Below are positions 34,983 to 42,662 of a stretch of 64,000 bases of DNA, one piece after another (position 1 is the first letter of the stretch; the number at the start of each line of letters is the position of its first letter). The stretch comes from SpSt-398 sp033762195 (GTDB lineage: Bacteria; Bacteroidota; Bacteroidia; Chitinophagales; Chitinophagaceae): positions 1 through 64,000 of the forward strand of contig JANRLV010000129.1 in assembly GCA_033762195.1 (NCBI GenBank), read 5' to 3'. The translations under genes were made by a program, and so were the position numbers. The notes under the pieces were generated by a model that saw only the letters and a program-made list of their open reading frames with translations, searched no databases and had not been told where the DNA came from.

Positions 34983-35012
34983 AAAAATAGGGCATCCCGG
35001 CAAATCACTTAT

Positions 35013-35822
35013 TTATACTGCTACGGGGGCTTTTATCGCCGGATGTGACTGATAATTTTCCAATGTAAAATCGTCAAACTTGAAAGCAAAGATATCTTTC
35101 ACATTCGGATTGATCTTCATGACAGGGAGCGGAAATGGATCACGGCTAAGCTGAAGATTTACCTGATCCATGTGATTGCTGTAAATATGTACATCCCCGA
35201 ATGTGTGGACAAAATCACCCGGTTCCATATCACACACCTGCGCCATCATGAGGGTAAGCAAAGCGTAAGAGGCAATATTAAATGGAACGCCGAGAAATAC
35301 ATCCGCACTGCGCTGATAGAGTTGGCAGGATAGCCGTCTTTTCCCATTTGGCCCGGGGGCCGTATAAAATTGAAAAAGCGTATGACAAGGCATGAGGGCC
35401 ATTTCCGATAATTCTCCCACGTTCCAGGCACTGACGATCATGCGGCGACTATCCGGGTTATTTTTCAATTGATGAAGAACATCCGTGATCTGGTCAATCA
35501 CCTTTCCATCCTTCCCTTCCCAACTTCTCCATTGCTTCCCATATACCGGACCCAATTCTCCTTGCTCGTTGGCCCATTCATTCCAAATACTCACTCCATT
35601 TTCCTTTAAATAAGCAATGTTTGTTTCACCTTTTAGAAACCAGAGCAACTCATGAATGATGCTCTTTAAATGGGCCTTCTTGGTGGTTACCAACGGAAAT
35701 CCTTGTTGCAGATCAAATCGCATTTGATAACCAAAACAACTCCGTGTGCCGGTGCCTGTCCGGTCACTCTTATCCGTACCATGATCTAAAATATGCTGAA
35801 GAAGAGAAAGGTATTGCTGCAT
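35013..35822 (-). CDS. thyA: Thymidylate synthase
   Basis: 269 residues, normal length. Motifs: DRTGTGTRSCFGYQMRFDL, LLWFLKGETNIAYLKENGV, WNEWANEQGELGPVYGKQWR, the catalytic cysteine in MALMPCHTLFQFY, LYQRSADVFLGVPFNIASYA and YSNHMDQ. Makes dTMP from dUMP using methylene-tetrahydrofolate, yielding dihydrofolate for FolA encoded next. Transcribed divergently from the TerB-like gene across a large inverted heptad block. Confidence 0.97.
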   Translation of the reverse strand: MQQYLSLLQHILDHGTDKSDRTGTGTRSCFGYQMRFDLQQGFPLVTTKKAHLKSIIHELLWFLKGETNIAYLKENGVSIWNEWANEQGELGPVYGKQWRSWEGKDGKVIDQITDVLHQLKNNPDSRRMIVSAWNVGELSEMALMPCHTLFQFYTAPGPNGKRRLSCQLYQRSADVFLGVPFNIASYALLTLMMAQVCDMEPGDFVHTFGDVHIYSNHMDQVNLQLSRDPFPLPVMKINPNVKDIFAFKFDDFTLENYQSHPAIKAPVAV

Positions 35823-35874
35823 GGGCGCAATTTAGGATGAAATGAGGGAAAGTGGAGAGGGCAGGGAGTTTTGT

Positions 35875-36066
35875 GAATAGTCAATAGTGAATAGTGAATG
35901 GTGAATAGTGAATGGTGAATAGTGAATGGTCAATGGTGATTAGAGGAGTATCAATAGATTCTTGAAAATAAACTACTGACTATCAAATATTTAGCAGAAA
36001 TATATTTCTGAACTGGCCCTATTCACTATTCACCATTCACTATTCACTATTCCCTATTCACCATTC
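35875..36066. repeat. Inverted heptad block TGAATAG family in a 346-bp gene-free gap
   Basis: Ten plus-oriented units (GTGAATA, GTGAATG, GTCAATA variants) at about 35875-35943. A spacer of some 75 bp follows, then seven complementary units (TATTCAC, CATTCAC) at about 36018-36066. Unlike the terminator-like blocks it sits between two divergent genes, thyA and the TerB-like gene. The rest of the gap (35823-36168) shows only a weak TAACTTTC element near 36142. Confidence 0.9.
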
Positions 36067-36168
36067 AATAAAACTCCCCCCCCTTGACCACAAACAGAAA
36101 AATCCCTGACCTGTCTCAGTCCGATCCGGTTATAAGTGAAATAACTTTCGATTATAAACCGGTTGAAT

Positions 36169-36561
36169 ATGACCAATACCAACAGACTCTACAAGCAACT
36201 TGGTAATTTATTTTATGCCATTGCTGCAGCTGACCGAAAAATCAGACCCGAAGAAAGAAAAAGCCTGACCGAAGAGATCCAATACACCTGGAAACATTAT
36301 GATGAAAGCACAGATCGTTTTGGAACCGACAGGGCTTATGTGATCCAGTTTGAATTTGATACCATGGAAGAAAATTATGAAACGGCGGAAGATGCCTACC
36401 GTGCTTTCGAAATTTATTTTCAGGAATATGAGCGAGAGATTGATGTGGATACGCGCAAGCGAATATTTAACAGTGCCCGGCATATTGCAGAAAGTGTGCG
36501 AAAGATCAACCATCCGGAGTTAGACTATTTAGTTCGTCTAAAGAAGTTATTGGAAGTTTAG
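36169..36561 (+). CDS. TerB-like helical protein
   Basis: 130 residues from ATG 36169; the TTG two codons earlier is less likely. Fully helical and acidic, with the TerB/DjlA-type phrase LFYAIAAADRKIRPEERKSL near the start. TerB-like domains occur in tellurite-resistance and metal-stress proteins and in many uncharacterised bacterial proteins; metal binding by acidic residues has been proposed for some. No ter genes are nearby, so function is open. Cytoplasmic. The stop is followed within 10 bp by a GAATAAG heptad hairpin shared with the convergent proline dehydrogenase gene. Confidence 0.75.
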   Translation: MTNTNRLYKQLGNLFYAIAAADRKIRPEERKSLTEEIQYTWKHYDESTDRFGTDRAYVIQFEFDTMEENYETAEDAYRAFEIYFQEYEREIDVDTRKRIFNSARHIAESVRKINHPELDYLVRLKKLLEV

Positions 36562-36569
36562 GGGAAAAA

Positions 36570-36644
36570 GAATAAGAAATAAGGAATAAGTCAGCAACCT
36601 TCCTTATTCCTTATTTCAAATTCCTTATCCTTATTTCTTATTCC
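36570..36644. repeat. Inverted heptad block GAATAAG between convergent genes
   Basis: Three plus-oriented units (36570-36590) face about six complementary units (36603-36644). The right arm overlaps the 3' end of the proline dehydrogenase gene, encoding its last residues NKK and its TAA stop. Probably a bidirectional terminator. Confidence 0.85.
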
Positions 36645-37875
36645 CGCCTCCTCTTCTCTTCAATTCTTTTGTGATCAGTCCCAGCTCTCTTCCGGTTTGC
36701 CCACCGATAGAGGTATTTTCCTGAGCACGACGCATCAGGTAGGGAATTACATCGCCTATGGGGCCAAAGGGCAGGTATTTACTTACGCTGCATCCCGCAT
36801 GGGCGAGGTTGAAGGTGATATTGTCACTCATGCCATATAACTGGCTGAAGTGAACATGGGGGTGATCAAGCGGCAGGTTTTTTTGTTCCAGCAATTGTGT
36901 TGTGAGCAGGTTGCTGTATTCATTATGGGAAGCCACGATCAAAGCAATGCGGTCGAGGTGGTCTACACAAAAACGAACGGCATCATTGAAATCACGATCA
37001 GTACTTTCTTTATCGGGTTGTATCGGAGAAGGATACCCTTTTTCCACCGCTCTTTCCCTTTCCTTTTCCATATAGGCCCCGCGAACGAGTTTGGCACCGA
37101 GTATAAACTTGCGTTCAAGAGCAGCTTCATAGGAATCCTTTAAAAAAGCCAGGCGATCATGCCGATAGTGTTGCGTGGTGTTGTACACAACAGCTTTCTC
37201 CTTATTAAAGGCATCCATCATCAGGATCGTTAGGGCATCCACCGGATCCTGAATCCATGTTTCCTCTGCATCGATCAGCACCCCAACACCTGCTTCAGCG
37301 GCTGTTTGGGAGATCTTCATTAGCCGGTGCCTGACGCGATGCCATTCCTCTCTCTCCGTAGCAGGCAGTTCATCAATCGCCTTCAAATACCTTTTCATCA
37401 GGGAACCGGGAAGGCCATGCATCATGGTATCGAGCTTTTCCAATAAACCGGCTCTGGACAAGCCTGTTACCTTTACACTCATAAAGGGAATATTGGCCTG
37501 CGAAGCTGCATAGCGTATGACACGGATAAACTGCTCACAGGATTCATCAAAACCCTTTTCCCCATCATTCCCCCCTTCTACCCCATAGTCCAGAATCACT
37601 TTTACTTTATACTCACCCAGCTTTTTAGCCACTGTTGCAGTCTCTTCCAGACTTTCCCCGCCAACAAACTGCCGGAATATCGTATTGCGTACAATGGGTT
37701 TGACAAATGGAATGTTCCACCGGATGGCGGCCGGGGTCAATGCGATGCCAGCCTTTACAATCCAGGGTTTGCCCATCATGGAAAACAGAAAATGGGCCCG
37801 TTTTAATTCTTTGTCGGTTTTGTAGTGAAAGGCCAGATCGGTATCATCAAAGGAAATAGTAGGGTGTTGCTCCAT
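36631..37875 (-). CDS. Proline dehydrogenase
   Basis: 414 residues, single-domain PRODH barrel. Motifs: VILDYGVEGGNDGEKG, MSVKVTGLSRAGLLEKL, VGVLIDAEETWIQDP, KLVRGAYMEKERERA, IALIVASHNEYSNLL and the C-terminal FGPIGDVIPYLMRRAQENTS that closes the FAD/proline pocket. It oxidises proline to pyrroline-5-carboxylate, passing electrons to quinone. The P5C dehydrogenase half of PutA is not present or adjacent, so the pathway is split. Its stop codon lies in a heptad repeat. It has a TATATTTG promoter box 20 bp upstream. Confidence 0.93.
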   Translation of the reverse strand: MEQHPTISFDDTDLAFHYKTDKELKRAHFLFSMMGKPWIVKAGIALTPAAIRWNIPFVKPIVRNTIFRQFVGGESLEETATVAKKLGEYKVKVILDYGVEGGNDGEKGFDESCEQFIRVIRYAASQANIPFMSVKVTGLSRAGLLEKLDTMMHGLPGSLMKRYLKAIDELPATEREEWHRVRHRLMKISQTAAEAGVGVLIDAEETWIQDPVDALTILMMDAFNKEKAVVYNTTQHYRHDRLAFLKDSYEAALERKFILGAKLVRGAYMEKERERAVEKGYPSPIQPDKESTDRDFNDAVRFCVDHLDRIALIVASHNEYSNLLTTQLLEQKNLPLDHPHVHFSQLYGMSDNITFNLAHAGCSVSKYLPFGPIGDVIPYLMRRAQENTSIGGQTGRELGLITKELKRRGGGNKK

Positions 37876-37894
37876 GCTAACAGTCGTTGTGGTG

Positions 37895-37902
37895 CAAATA
37901 TA
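37895..37902 (-). promoter_or_regulatory. -7 box TATATTTG upstream of proline dehydrogenase
   Basis: Perfect TAnnTTTG on the minus strand, 20 bp before the ATG and followed by the common start context GCACCAC. Confidence 0.55.
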
Positions 37903-37917
37903 GGAGAAATGAAAAGC

Positions 37918-38778
37918 TTAGTTGCTGACCCTTTTCCGGCGGATGGAAATTACTGGTGACCGGGTATGCGAAGGCTCAATCGCCAATGACTTTCTTTCCC
38001 CGCTTTCGATCCAACTCAGGTTGATCCTGAGCCGGTTTTTTAATACCGATTCATTGACAAACAGGACCTCATTCGTGGCGGAATCGGCCAACTGGATACG
38101 CAACCGTAAGGGGTTGGCAAAAATATCATGTTGAAAAATGGAAGGGTATCCATCCAGGTAAACAGAAATTGAATCCCCTTGTTTTCGTGCGGCTGACCTT
38201 ACCTCCATGACCAACTCGGTGCTATCGGTGAATATTTCCGCCACCCGTTCAAATCTTCGTTCCGTGGGTGCAAGGTAGAACCCGCTTCGCTCTGCAAACA
38301 GAAAGAGGTCTTCTCCATATTTCACCAGTTCTTCGCTGGTACTACTGCTGACCTCAAATGCGGTTTGGACGGTAGAAAAATTACTGGCGGTGGCATTGGG
38401 GCTTGACCATACGCCCGCCAGGCTCTTTCCGTTTGGCTCTGTGGGTATAATGACCGCTGACATACTCCGCAGCCATCCACAGGTTTCTTCATTGAGGTTT
38501 ACTTGTCTGACAATTTTCTCCCAGGTCAGAAACACCCGATTCTGGTCGCGTGCACCAACCACCAGGTAATCACATCCGGTCACGGTATTTTTTTCAAATC
38601 CGCGGAGGTACATCATCCCCCAAAGACGGCCTGTAGAGTCTTCCTCCAGCTCAAGTGTCATCCGCATCTCCTGGTCTTTAAACCCATTGATGGCAATCTT
38701 TCCTTCCCAAATTCCGGTAAGGGACTGGGAGAAAAGGGAAAGCGGAATGAGCGCGATGACGAGTAGGGAGCGTTTGAT
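37918..38778 (-). CDS. Secreted protein, unknown; probable non-canonical ATC start
   Basis: Reading from 38778 gives 286 residues beginning (M/I)KRSLLVIALIPLSLFSQ, a good signal peptide, then SLTGIWEGKIAINGFKDQ. No ATG, GTG or TTG exists in frame before the stop upstream, and the first codon that fits is ATC. The first conventional start, ATG 38667, would delete the export signal and the conserved-looking TGIWEG opening, leaving 249 residues. The mature part is beta-rich without a family I recognise; it may be a small-molecule-binding or lipocalin-like fold (guess). Either a rare ATC start, a point mutation or a sequence error explains this. It ends 42 bp upstream of the proline dehydrogenase gene. 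Confidence 0.65.
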   Translation of the reverse strand: MKRSLLVIALIPLSLFSQSLTGIWEGKIAINGFKDQEMRMTLELEEDSTGRLWGMMYLRGFEKNTVTGCDYLVVGARDQNRVFLTWEKIVRQVNLNEETCGWLRSMSAVIIPTEPNGKSLAGVWSSPNATASNFSTVQTAFEVSSSTSEELVKYGEDLFLFAERSGFYLAPTERRFERVAEIFTDSTELVMEVRSAARKQGDSISVYLDGYPSIFQHDIFANPLRLRIQLADSATNEVLFVNESVLKNRLRINLSWIESGERKSLAIEPSHTRSPVISIRRKRVSN

Positions 38779-38915
38779 GGTTGGTTATTTTGGGAATTTG
38801 AAAATGTGTGAGGTGCTAATTTAGGAAACTGAGATTAATAATTATCTCAAATTAACAAAAATTGAACACCCTCATTCCCAACCCCCAAATCTCAAATTCA
38901 CCAATAGGTCAATGA

Positions 38916-39632
38916 TCAAATGGCCTGATGGTTAAATGGCTGTAACACCATTTCATTTACCACACCACTTACCGGTTGCTGGCAGAGGAACCAGATGGCG
39001 CGTGCGGCTTCGGTAGCGACGATCATTTTGTCGCGTTGTACCCGTAGGTCAATGGTATCCCAAAACGGTGAATCCACTCCACCCAAAAACAGATTGGTAA
39101 TTCGGATATCCGTTCGTTTTACTTCTTCGCGTATGGATTGCATCATTCCCACCAAACCATACTTGGCCGCGCAATATGCCGCCGCCCCACTCATGGGAGT
39201 CTTCCCGAGAATCCCGGGAATATTTATGATCAGTCCTTTTTTTGCTTCTTTCATGCCGGGCAAAAAGGCCTTGACCAGATTGAAAGAACTAACCAGATTG
39301 GCATCAATCATTTGGTAAAGATCGTTCAGCGATAATTGGTCAAGGGGTTTGATCACTCCGGCACCCGCCGCATTGACCAATATATCGATCCGGGGTACAA
39401 GGGCACGGATCTTTTCCGCCATGGAGGCTACCTCCGTTTCTTTTGACAGGTCTGCTATGAAGACCCGATCAGAAGAAACCTGGCAGGCTTCAGCCAAACT
39501 CAGGATTTTTTCGGCTTTCCGTCCTGCCAGGTAAATAATTGCCCCGCTTTGCGCCAGCAGCCTGGCTGTTTCTGAACCAATGCCACCGGTTGCTCCGGCG
39601 ATCAAAATATGTTTGCCTTTAACTGATTCCAA
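38916..39632 (-). CDS. Short-chain dehydrogenase/reductase
   Basis: About 238 residues from TTG 39632, which places the Rossmann motif ILIAGATGGIGSETA at the usual distance; longer starts overlap the divergent photolyase gene. NAAGAGV and the catalytic YCAAK are present. The catalytic serine that normally sits in the strand NISS is missing: this protein reads NIPGILGK. An NAD(P)-dependent oxidoreductase of unknown substrate, possibly with altered catalysis. The extreme C-terminal part (VVNEMVLQPFNHQ) follows the classical SDR pattern. Divergent from the photolyase-like gene. Confidence 0.82.
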   Translation of the reverse strand: MESVKGKHILIAGATGGIGSETARLLAQSGAIIYLAGRKAEKILSLAEACQVSSDRVFIADLSKETEVASMAEKIRALVPRIDILVNAAGAGVIKPLDQLSLNDLYQMIDANLVSSFNLVKAFLPGMKEAKKGLIINIPGILGKTPMSGAAAYCAAKYGLVGMMQSIREEVKRTDIRITNLFLGGVDSPFWDTIDLRVQRDKMIVATEAARAIWFLCQQPVSGVVNEMVLQPFNHQAI

Positions 39633-39685
39633 TTGAATTTCTTTCCACCTACAACAATGCCTGTCTGGATTTGTTTGAATAGAAA

Positions 39686-41158
39686 ATGAAAACAGCCGGA
39701 TTGATATTTCCCCACCAGCTTTTTGATCCACATCCCCTCCTTTCATTGGGGATACCAATATTTATTGTGGAGGAATATCTGTTCTTCCGACAATACAGGT
39801 TTCACAAAAAGAAACTCATTTTCCACCGGGCTTCCATGAAGGGATTTGCTAACCGAATTCTTTCAAAAAAGGTAGAATACCATTACATAGCGGCTACAGA
39901 CCCCCGTTCGGATATACGCTTGTTGATACCTGCGCTTGCCCGGGAGGGCTTTAAGAAGATCATCTATATTGATACAACTGATAATTGGCTAGAAAAGAGA
40001 ATGCAGAAATCCATACACGAGACAGGATTGCGTTCAGAAAAACTATCCTCCCCGCTTTTCCTCAATCAGCTCGAAGAAGTGACCCCATTTTTCGAAACCA
40101 GAAAGACCTATTTCCAAACCGACTTTTATACCTGGCAACGGAAAAAGAGAAACATCCTCCTTACTCCGGAAGGTAAACCGGTAGGAGGTAAATGGACCTA
40201 TGATGCGGAAAACCGGGAAAAATTTCCCCGGAAGGGTCTGCCTCCATTGGTGGATCTACCTAAACCGAATGAGGAGGTAAATGAGGCTGTAGAATATGTT
40301 GAACAATACTTCCCCGGTAACCCAGGCACCAGCAAGGGTTTCTTTTTCCCGGTGGACCATTCATCCGCCCTTACCTGGTTCAGCGATTTTCTTGTCCATC
40401 GCTTTGCGGCATTTGGCCGGTATGAGGATGCCATGGTGATGAACGAACCGATCTTGCATCATTCTCTGATATCTCCATTGCTAAATGCCGGTCTGCTTTC
40501 TCCTCAACAAGTGATTGAGGAAACCCTGGCTGAATCGGATGCCCTGGCTATTCCCCTGGCTTCACTGGAAGGTTTTTTGCGCCAGGTCATGGGTTGGAGG
40601 GAATTCATCCGGATCGTTTATGAGCGGGAAGGAAGCAGGCAAAGGACACATAACTACTGGAATCATACCCGAAAGATCCCTTCTGCTTTCTATACGGGGG
40701 AGACAGGCGTCCTGCCTGTTGATACAGTGATACGGCGTGTATTGGAAACAGGCTATTGCCATCATATCGAAAGACTGATGGTCCTGGGAAATTTTATGCT
40801 ACTATGTGAGTTTGACCCCGATGAGGTCTACCGTTGGTTCATGGAACTTTTTATCGATAGTTATGACTGGGTAATGGTACCAAATGTATATGGCATGACC
40901 CAGTTTGCCGACGGCGGATTGATGACCACCAAACCGTATATCAGCGGAAGCAATTACCTGTTAAAGATGGGTGATTGGCAAAAAGGGCCCTGGCAGGAAA
41001 CCTGGGATGGATTGTTCTGGAGGTTTATGCATGTACACCGTGATTTTTTTACTCAGAACCCCCGGTTGGGAATGTTGGTAAAGACCTTTGATAAGATGCC
41101 TGTTGAAAAAAGAAAACAGCATTTGAAAAAGGCTGATGAATTTTTATCCAAACTCTAA
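39686..41158 (+). CDS. FeS-BCP-type photolyase/cryptochrome-related protein lacking cluster cysteines
   Basis: 490 residues of the deoxyribodipyrimidine-photolyase-related family (PhrB/CryB type): N-terminal Rossmann-like antenna domain (1-130), then the helical FAD domain with ASLEGFLRQVMGWREFIR, YCHHIERLMVLGNFMLL, DWVMVPNVYGMTQFADGG and TTKPYISGSNYLLKMG. Studied members repair (6-4) photoproducts or act as photoreceptors and hold a 4Fe-4S cluster with four cysteines. This protein has only two cysteines, C358 (the first ligand position) and C374, and the C-terminal ligand region reads GDWQKGPWQETWDG. A cluster is therefore unlikely. Light-dependent DNA repair remains probable but unproven. 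Confidence 0.88.
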   Translation: MKTAGLIFPHQLFDPHPLLSLGIPIFIVEEYLFFRQYRFHKKKLIFHRASMKGFANRILSKKVEYHYIAATDPRSDIRLLIPALAREGFKKIIYIDTTDNWLEKRMQKSIHETGLRSEKLSSPLFLNQLEEVTPFFETRKTYFQTDFYTWQRKKRNILLTPEGKPVGGKWTYDAENREKFPRKGLPPLVDLPKPNEEVNEAVEYVEQYFPGNPGTSKGFFFPVDHSSALTWFSDFLVHRFAAFGRYEDAMVMNEPILHHSLISPLLNAGLLSPQQVIEETLAESDALAIPLASLEGFLRQVMGWREFIRIVYEREGSRQRTHNYWNHTRKIPSAFYTGETGVLPVDTVIRRVLETGYCHHIERLMVLGNFMLLCEFDPDEVYRWFMELFIDSYDWVMVPNVYGMTQFADGGLMTTKPYISGSNYLLKMGDWQKGPWQETWDGLFWRFMHVHRDFFTQNPRLGMLVKTFDKMPVEKRKQHLKKADEFLSKL

Positions 41159-41222
41159 CCCAGGAATGTATGCCTTGGGTAAGCAATGACCATTAGCTGC
41201 ATAAACCCAAGCCACAATCCCT

Positions 41223-41230
41223 TAATTTTG
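41223..41230 (+). promoter_or_regulatory. -7 box TAATTTTG upstream of the acyl-CoA thioesterase
   Basis: Perfect TAnnTTTG 14 bp before the ATG; no TTG at the ideal distance. Confidence 0.5.
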
Positions 41231-41244
41231 CTTAAAATTTGATT

Positions 41245-41757
41245 ATGCGGGAAAAGACACCCTCTGACAGTTATACGGTGATGACCGAACTGGTATTACC
41301 CAATGATACAAATACCTTTGGCAACCTGATGGGTGGCCGGTTGATGTACTGGATGGATATTGCCGCGGCATTGGCGGCCATGAAACATTGCAGTTCACCG
41401 GTAGTCACTGCCTCGGTAGATAATATCTCTTTTGAAGCGCCGATCAAATTGGGAAATGTGGTGCATATTGAAGCCAAGGTTTCCCGCGCCTTCAATAGCT
41501 CCATGGAAGTGCACCTGAACGTTTGGGGTGAAGATGCGATCCAGCAATTCAAATACAAAAGCAACGAAGCCTATTATACATTTGTCGCCCTTGATCCCAA
41601 TGGCAAGCCACGCCCTGTACCCGGATTGGTTGCGGAAACAGAAGAGGAAGTGAAACTCTTTGAAGGGGCTTTGCGCCGTCGGCAAATACGCCTGATCCTG
41701 GGTGGAAAAATGAAACCGGATGATGCAGCGGAGTTGAAGGCCTTGTTTGTGAAGTAG
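41245..41757 (+). CDS. Hotdog-fold acyl-CoA thioesterase
   Basis: 170 residues from ATG 41245. A single hotdog domain of the YciA/ACOT type: NDTNTFGNLMGGRLMYWMDIAAALAA contains the catalytic Asn/Asp region, followed by SVDNISFEAPIKLGNVVHIEA and the final strand YYTFVALDPNGKPRPVPG. It hydrolyses acyl-CoA to free acid and CoA in the cytoplasm; chain-length preference cannot be read. It converges on an acyltransferase gene across a perfect palindrome. Confidence 0.93.
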   Translation: MREKTPSDSYTVMTELVLPNDTNTFGNLMGGRLMYWMDIAAALAAMKHCSSPVVTASVDNISFEAPIKLGNVVHIEAKVSRAFNSSMEVHLNVWGEDAIQQFKYKSNEAYYTFVALDPNGKPRPVPGLVAETEEEVKLFEGALRRRQIRLILGGKMKPDDAAELKALFVK

Positions 41758-41767
41758 ATCTAAAGTA

Positions 41768-41801
41768 CTAAGAGCTAATAGCTATTAGCTCTTAGCTTTT
41801 A
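41768..41801. terminator. 28-bp perfect palindrome built from AGCTAAT heptads
   Basis: CTAAGAGCTAATAG at 41768-41781 is followed directly by its exact complement (41782-41795). Read on the minus strand the 7-base units (GGCTAAA, AGCTAAG, AGCTAAT, AGCTATT, AGCTCTT) continue into the acyltransferase gene and supply its TAA stop. Lying between convergent genes, it probably terminates both. Confidence 0.7.
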
Positions 41802-42545
41802 GCCTTCAATATGTGGTCTGAACTTTTTGCTTTGTTCAATCGCATCCATCACTTGTTCCAGTATGAGTTCGGCGGGAGCTTCAAAATCGATCGGTAGAGG
41901 TTCCTTGAAAGTAACCGATAATTGTGTTCCTGGTTTTTTCAATTTCAACCCTTTTTTATTGAACGCTCTTCCAAACCCTTCGATCACCACAGGTACCACA
42001 ATGGGTTTGTGATATTTGATGATGAGCGCTGTGCCTTTTCTGCCGGGTGCATAGGGGGTTGTTGTTCCCTGGGGAAAAGTGATGATCCAACTTTCTTTTA
42101 AGGCGCGTTCTATCTTACGTGTATCGGAGGGGTCCAATCCTTTTCGCACTTCACTCCCACCCTCTTTCCAGGTTCGTTTAACGGTCAGCGCACCGGCTAA
42201 TGTGAAGAGCCGGCTGATCAAACTCCCTTTCATCGTTTCTTCAGCTGCTACATAGTAAACGCGGGTAAAAGGGTTGAGCAAATAATAGGGAACACCCAGT
42301 CTGTTTTTCTTCCCCCATTTTACGGCACAAAAAATATGGAGAAAGGTGATCACATCAGCGAAGTAGGTTTGGTGATTACTGACAAAAAGAACATTTTGCT
42401 TAGGCAGGTTGCTGATATGTTCGGTGCCCCGGATTCTGAGCCGGTTCACCCAAACGAGTCCCGGGTAAGAGAGTATCCCCACAAAGGCATATACCAGGGC
42501 CTTTACCCATCTTGCATTTTTGATTCGTTCTTTCCAGGATGCCAT
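41799..42545 (-). CDS. PlsC-type 1-acyl-glycerol-3-phosphate acyltransferase
   Basis: 248 residues. LPLAT domain with an N-terminal helix (VKALVYAFVGILSYPGLVWV), the acyltransferase motif NHQTYFADV (His and Asp five residues apart instead of the usual four), FTLAGALTVKR and FPQGTTTPYAPGRKGTAL. It transfers an acyl chain to a lysophospholipid, as in phosphatidate synthesis. It stands next to a convergent acyl-CoA thioesterase. A second LPLAT gene occurs at 47858. Confidence 0.88.
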   Translation of the reverse strand: MASWKERIKNARWVKALVYAFVGILSYPGLVWVNRLRIRGTEHISNLPKQNVLFVSNHQTYFADVITFLHIFCAVKWGKKNRLGVPYYLLNPFTRVYYVAAEETMKGSLISRLFTLAGALTVKRTWKEGGSEVRKGLDPSDTRKIERALKESWIITFPQGTTTPYAPGRKGTALIIKYHKPIVVPVVIEGFGRAFNKKGLKLKKPGTQLSVTFKEPLPIDFEAPAELILEQVMDAIEQSKKFRPHIEG

Positions 42546-42591
42546 ATTTCGTGCTACCAGCTAGTTTGTGGCCGCTAAATTAGACAATTAA

Positions 42592-42625
42592 TTAAAAAAA
42601 AGGGGCGCCCTAGACAAGGCACCCC
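42592..42625 (-). terminator. Terminator after the T9SS gene
   Basis: Stem GGGGTGCC/GGCGCCCC read on the minus strand (one mismatch), an 8-nt loop, then a run of eight T. It lies 38 bp after the stop codon. Confidence 0.85.
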
Positions 42626-42662
42626 GCAGGTTATTAAACCTGAGCATGATTCAGCTGAATCG

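Noticed and set aside
34947..35003. 19-residue extension of dihydrofolate reductase
   Set aside because: It translates heptad repeats; MVISLIVAVS at 34946 is the standard DHFR start.
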